DNA from: Bog-159 sp963843255
GTDB taxonomy: Bacteria; Acidobacteriota; Terriglobia; Bryobacterales; Bryobacteraceae
Length of the DNA: 64,000 nucleotides
Reading direction: 5' to 3'
Assembly (NCBI GenBank): GCA_963843255.1
Contig: CAWJJQ010000001.1
Location: 677,708 to 741,707 of the forward strand
Positions 60,199 to 64,000 of the stretch are shown here, piece after piece (the stretch's first letter is position 1; each line of letters opens with the position of its first letter). The notes beneath the pieces are model-generated. The model had not been told where the DNA came from, made no database searches, and was given only the letters and a program-made list of their open reading frames with translations. A program made the position numbers and the translations under genes.

Positions 60199-60810
60199 TC
60201 ACGGGCTTGCATACAGGCCTGCGGCGCGCCTGCCGTCCGCTTCGGAAATACCCGAATGCGCGCGGATATCCGGCCGCTCCTTGAGTTTCCGGCGGTAGCG
60301 GCTAAAGTACTCGACAATGTCGCCGCCGTACTGGAAGCTATACATAATGTCAGCAAATTCTGCGGTATGTTCCAGACCGATGGCGTGACCGGACTCGTGC
60401 AGGCACGTCAGGTACACCACGGTATCGCGAAACAGCCTGTCGTTCCGGCCCGCGGCGGCGATGCCGGGGCCCAATTGCCGCAGGTCGGGAAGCACTACAA
60501 TCGCCGCGCCGCGCTTGCCATTCACGGAAAGTAATTGGGCTTCGCCGTAAAGCTGCGACCGGCCGCTCAGCCAGTAGATGCGAATGCGTGCCTGGTCCTG
60601 CTTTTCGGCGGCCACAAATCGCAATCCCGGCCCGGCGGCCATCTGCCAGGCTTCCAGCGCCCAGCGGGCGAGCTCGGGATCGCCGGCATCGCAACCCGAG
60701 CGGGCCGCGATATTGCCTGCACAAGGCTGGATCCAAAAGCTGTAGATCTCCCCGGCGGGCGCCGCCACGGCGGCCGCGCCCAGCAGGCAGGCCACACGAG
60801 TGCAGATCAT
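60199..60810 (-). CDS. Secreted matrixin-like zinc metalloprotease
   Basis: A 203-residue protein with a signal peptide (RVACLLGAAAVAAPAGE) and the zinc motif HESGHAIGLEHT (HExxHxxxxxH), preceded by the beta-sheet edge RIRIYWLSGRSQLYG. After the motif, the met-turn is probably ADIMYSFQYGG. This is the minimal matrixin-type catalytic domain, and its size implies no accessory domain. The start ATG 60810 overlaps the cysE stop (ATGA); the long N-terminal extension of the open frame is antisense to cysE. Confidence 0.88.
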   Translation of the reverse strand: MICTRVACLLGAAAVAAPAGEIYSFWIQPCAGNIAARSGCDAGDPELARWALEAWQMAAGPGLRFVAAEKQDQARIRIYWLSGRSQLYGEAQLLSVNGKRGAAIVVLPDLRQLGPGIAAAGRNDRLFRDTVVYLTCLHESGHAIGLEHTAEFADIMYSFQYGGDIVEYFSRYRRKLKERPDIRAHSGISEADGRRAAGLYASP

Positions 60811-61466
60811 GGCCTGCCGGATCGAACCTCCAGATGGTCGCCTGCCAACTGGCGCACCAGGGTTTCCAGATCCGAGACGCGCTGCGTCAATTCTTCCAGC
60901 GCCTGTCCTTCCGGGTCGGGCAGCTGGCCATGTTCCAACACGCCGTTGTCCGCGCGTGTGCGCACCACGCGTCCGGGAATACCCACCACCGTGCAATTGT
61001 CGGGTACCGGGTGTACCACCACCGATCCCGCGCCCACCTTCACGTTATCGCCGATGCGGATGCCGCCCAGAATTTTCGCTCCCGCGCCCACCACCACGCC
61101 CTTGCCCAGCGTAGGGTGACGCTTACCTTTCTCGTTGCCCGTACCGCCCAGGGTGACGCCCTGGTAAAGCAGCACGTCGTCGCCGATCTCGGTGGTCTCA
61201 CCGATTACCACGCCGGTGCCATGGTCAATGAAGAAGCGGCGCCCGATGCGCGCGCCGGGATGGATCTCGATGCCGGTAAAAAAGCGGCTGCATTGCGAGA
61301 TGACTCGCGGCAGAAGGGGAATCCCGGCGGAATACAATTTGTGCGCCAAGCGATGGGAAAGGATCGCATGAAATCCGGGATAGCAGAGCAGGATTTCGAT
61401 CACGCTTCTGGCGGCCGGGTCCTCCCGGAAAATCGTGTCGATCTGCTCTTTGATCGCCCGGAACAT
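60807..61466 (-). CDS. cysE: Serine O-acetyltransferase
   Basis: A 219-residue enzyme that makes O-acetylserine for cysteine synthesis. The N-terminal helices (MFRAIKEQIDTIFREDPAARS ... YPGFHAILSHRLAHKLY) are followed by the left-handed beta-helix with the acetyl-CoA site (EIHPGARIGRRFFIDHGTGVVIGETTEIGDDVLLYQGVTLGG). The catalytic His lies in IDHGTG and a second in GKRHPTLG. The C-terminus is longer than in E. coli and helical, like the EpsC/CysE2 group. Coupled to the metalloprotease downstream; the ADOP gene ends 3 bp upstream. Confidence 0.93.
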   Translation of the reverse strand: MFRAIKEQIDTIFREDPAARSVIEILLCYPGFHAILSHRLAHKLYSAGIPLLPRVISQCSRFFTGIEIHPGARIGRRFFIDHGTGVVIGETTEIGDDVLLYQGVTLGGTGNEKGKRHPTLGKGVVVGAGAKILGGIRIGDNVKVGAGSVVVHPVPDNCTVVGIPGRVVRTRADNGVLEHGQLPDPEGQALEELTQRVSDLETLVRQLAGDHLEVRSGRP

Positions 61467-61469
61467 CGG

Positions 61470-63902
61470 TTACTCGTATCGTAGCGCGTCGGTCGGGTCC
61501 ACGCGGGTGGCGCGGCGCGCTGGCAAATAGCTGGCCCCCGCGGCCACGGCGGAAAACAACAGAGCGCTTCCCAGAAAACTGAAGGGATCGGCGGCACCGG
61601 TCTGGAAGAGCAGGCCGGACATCAGCCGGGTCAACGCCAATGCCGCCGCGGTTCCAATCGCCAGGCCGGCCAGCGCTAACAGCAGGCCCTGCTTCACGAC
61701 CATGCGGACGATGCTGGTGCGGTCCGCGCCCAGCGCCATCCGGATACCCATTTCGCGCGTGCGCTCGGCGACCGAATAAGCGATGGCGCCGTACAGGCCG
61801 ACCGCGGCCAGCACCAGGGCGGTGATGGAGAATGCCGCCAGCAGAAAGACGCTGAAGCGTTCGGATGCCGTGGATAAGGCCAGCACTTCTTCCATGGTAT
61901 TCAGCGCGGTCACGGGCTGATCGCGATCCACCTCCGCTACCGCCCGGCGCGCGGCCGCCGCCCACCGGTGCGGGTCGCCGGCCGTACGGAGGATTAGATT
62001 CATGGAGGCCCAGGGACGCTGCGGAAACGACAGGTAAACTTCGGCCTCAGGCGGGGCGGCCAGGCTGACGTTATTCACATCCGACGCTACACCAACCACT
62101 TCCGCGGCTTTGGTCATACGGCCGAGCAGCAGGTGTTTGCCCAGCGGATTATCATGCGGCCAGTAGCGGCGGACCAGGGTTTCGTTGACCACGGCGACCA
62201 GCGGCGCATCCGCGGTATCCGCTTCAGTGAAGGGCCGGCCTTGCCGCAGGGCCACGCGCAGCGTGCGGAAATAGCCGGGACTGACCATCTGGATGGCGAG
62301 GATGGGTCGCGCCGGCAGGGGCACTTCCGGTTGACCTTCCACCAGCACCGGCGAAAACCGTACGGGATGCACAGGCAAGGCCGAGGCTACCGCCGCGGAC
62401 TCCACACCGGGCATGGCCACTGCGCGTTTCACCACCTGGTCGTAAAACGCGGCCATATGGGGACCAGTGGCATAGCGCGCGGGGGGCAAAGCGATGCGCA
62501 TGGTCAGGACATTGCGCTCATCGAATCCGGCGTTCACGTTCCGCAGGCGCGTGAAACTGCGGATGAGCAGCCCGGCTCCCACCATCAGGACCATAGACAG
62601 GGCCACTTGGGCGACCACCAGGCCGCCGCGGGCACGATTGCGGCGGCGGCCGCCGGCCGATCCACGTCCCTCCGCGCGCAGCACCGGGTTGAGGTCCTGG
62701 CGCGAGAGCTGCAGCGCCGGAATCCATCCGAATAGCACGCCGGTTACCAGCGATAACAGGGCGGTGAATGCCAGCACCCGCCCGTCGATGACAATCTCTT
62801 CCACGCGCGGGAGGTTTCCCTGGCCCAACGCGCCGAGTGCGCGCGTACCCCAGGCGCTGAGAGCGATGCCCAGCGCACCGCCCGCCAGGGCGAGCAGGGT
62901 GCTCTCGGCCAGCACCTGCGCGATCAGGGCCAGGCGGCGCGCGCCTAATGCCGCGCGAATGGCCATCTCCTTCCGGCGGCCCAGCGCGCGCGAAAGCAGC
63001 AGCGCCGCCACGTTGGCGCAGGCGATCAGCAGCAGCAGAGCGACCGCGCCGCAGAGAATCAGGACCGCGGGGCGGACGTTGGCTACGGTCTGTTCCTGCA
63101 GGTTTTCGACGCGGATCGCCTGCGATGGATCGGCATCCGGCATACGCGGATTCTCGCGTTTATACTGCCGGTCGAGGACATCCATCTCGGCCTGGGCTTG
63201 TCGGCCGCTTATGCCCGGGGCCAGGCGCGCGACCGCGTTCAGGAAGCCGACGCCGGCCTGGATTTGCGCGGGCGTGGTGATATTCAAGTCGAAGACCCGC
63301 GGCGCCCAGAGATCGATGCCGGTGCCCACCGCCGCAAACTCAAATCCGCGCGGCAGCACACCAATAACCGTATATGGAGTCGCGTCCAGCGTGATGCTTT
63401 GCCCGGCGATATCCGCACGCGCGCCAAAGGAGCGGGTCCACAAGTTGTGGCTGATCAGGCACACGCCTTTGCCGCCCGGCTGATCTTCAGCGGGCAGGAA
63501 GGAGCGGCCGAGAGCCGGGTGGACACCCAGCACGTCGAAGAAATTCCATGAAACCCGGGCCGCGGAAAGCTGCTCCGGATCGCCGCGGCCAGTGAGGTTA
63601 AAATTCTCGCTGGTAAACGCAGCGAAAGCGGAGAACGCGCGGCTCTTTTCGCTGATAAACGTGGAACGCGGGAACGAGAAAGGCTGGAGCACGCCGGGAG
63701 CATCCGCCTTTGCGGCGAAAACCAGCATCAGGCGATCTGGATGCCCGTAGGGCAAAGGGCGCAGCAGCAGCGCGTTGGCCACGCTAAAAATGGCGGTATT
63801 CGCGCCGATCCCCAGCGCCAGAGTGACGATGGCGACGGCCGCGAAGGCCGGGCTCTTCCAAAGAGTCCGGCCGGCATAACGAAAATTCCGCATCATTCCC
63901 AT
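61470..63902 (-). CDS. ADOP-type FtsX/MacB-like permease (short form)
   Basis: An 810-residue permease from ATG 63902 (MGMMRNFRYAGRTLWKSPAF), without the 70-residue cytoplasmic head seen in the others. It has the first helix IVTLALGIGANTAIFSVANALLL, periplasmic core (FFDVLGVHPALGRSFLP, SHNLWTRSFGARADIAGQ), ACANVAALLLSRALGRRKEM and the second FtsX block (YGAIAYSVAERTREMGIRMALGADRTS) ending RRATRVDPTDALRYE. No PadR gene accompanies it within the window; its upstream region runs off the right edge. Starts at 63896 or 63893 are also possible. Confidence 0.9.
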   Translation of the reverse strand: MGMMRNFRYAGRTLWKSPAFAAVAIVTLALGIGANTAIFSVANALLLRPLPYGHPDRLMLVFAAKADAPGVLQPFSFPRSTFISEKSRAFSAFAAFTSENFNLTGRGDPEQLSAARVSWNFFDVLGVHPALGRSFLPAEDQPGGKGVCLISHNLWTRSFGARADIAGQSITLDATPYTVIGVLPRGFEFAAVGTGIDLWAPRVFDLNITTPAQIQAGVGFLNAVARLAPGISGRQAQAEMDVLDRQYKRENPRMPDADPSQAIRVENLQEQTVANVRPAVLILCGAVALLLLIACANVAALLLSRALGRRKEMAIRAALGARRLALIAQVLAESTLLALAGGALGIALSAWGTRALGALGQGNLPRVEEIVIDGRVLAFTALLSLVTGVLFGWIPALQLSRQDLNPVLRAEGRGSAGGRRRNRARGGLVVAQVALSMVLMVGAGLLIRSFTRLRNVNAGFDERNVLTMRIALPPARYATGPHMAAFYDQVVKRAVAMPGVESAAVASALPVHPVRFSPVLVEGQPEVPLPARPILAIQMVSPGYFRTLRVALRQGRPFTEADTADAPLVAVVNETLVRRYWPHDNPLGKHLLLGRMTKAAEVVGVASDVNNVSLAAPPEAEVYLSFPQRPWASMNLILRTAGDPHRWAAAARRAVAEVDRDQPVTALNTMEEVLALSTASERFSVFLLAAFSITALVLAAVGLYGAIAYSVAERTREMGIRMALGADRTSIVRMVVKQGLLLALAGLAIGTAAALALTRLMSGLLFQTGAADPFSFLGSALLFSAVAAGASYLPARRATRVDPTDALRYE

Positions 63903-64000
63903 AGCTTGATGATATCGGAGAGCCGTGTATGCCCGGTTAACGATTCGGATATACGAAGGATTAAGGAACCCGCGCAAAACGGGGCGCGCCCTTTGCGCTG

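Overview
The window is high-G+C bacterial chromosome and reads like an Acidobacteriota genome of the Bryobacterales/Solibacter type. The main reason is four very long FtsX/MacB-like permeases of the 'acidobacterial duplicated orphan permease' (ADOP) kind, two of them directly downstream of, and overlapping, a PadR regulator. Other pointers are VCBS/FG-GAP and choice-of-anchor-D secreted proteins, NodT/RND efflux and many TGATG or ATGA gene overlaps. The assignment rests on gene content only; there is no rRNA in the window.

Layout. 1-10.3 kb: PadR-ADOP pair (permease runs off the left edge), a small unknown gene, a decayed ABC exporter, an M16 peptidase pair and a second ADOP gene behind a clear sigma70-type promoter. 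10.3-16.7 kb: an RsbW/RsbV-type switch pair, a TPR protein, a lipoprotein, a CBM9-like protein and two tandem phosphohexomutases. 16.8-30.3 kb: an alkaline-phosphatase-superfamily membrane enzyme with a small RHH-like protein and a membrane protein, a complete MdtABC-like RND efflux operon with its outer-membrane factor, and an RlmI-like rRNA methyltransferase. 30.3-38.1 kb: GH108 muramidase, DUF488 protein, NicO-type Ni/Co exporter, RpiB, a frameshifted DeoC, and one reading frame that joins a GAF-GAF-SpoIIE phosphatase to diaminopimelate decarboxylase, then a monohaem cytochrome. 38.1-42.7 kb: two tandem Gly/Asn-rich repeat proteins, the second frameshifted.

42.7-60.1 kb is an accessory region of nested mobile DNA: an ISNCY-like IS with 19-bp flanking repeats, a PadR-ADOP pair, a 5'-truncated VCBS gene, then a group II intron remnant whose reverse transcriptase gene is split exactly inside its YADD catalytic motif by two head-to-tail, apparently identical 1866-bp copies of a different group II intron. 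The outer intron itself ends inside the first gene of a decayed IS3-type element. After it come an unrecognised gene with a small sigma-like partner and a three-gene transposon (zinc-ribbon protein, DDE transposase, ExeA/TniB-type ATPase). The region stops at a tRNA-Asp whose 3' end faces it. 60.2-64 kb returns to ordinary genes: a matrixin-like protease, CysE and a fourth ADOP permease.

The most interesting structure is the tandem nested group II intron at 49.9-53.65 kb: its start, end, D5/D6 and a plausible EBS1-IBS1 pairing can be read directly, and the pairing explains why a second copy could land exactly in front of the first. Next are the phosphatase-LysA fusion and the unknown pair at 56.0-56.6 kb. 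Several frameshifts (2.1-3.9, 33.9, 41.8-42.3, 54.85 kb) may be real decay or sequencing errors; two sit in homopolymers.
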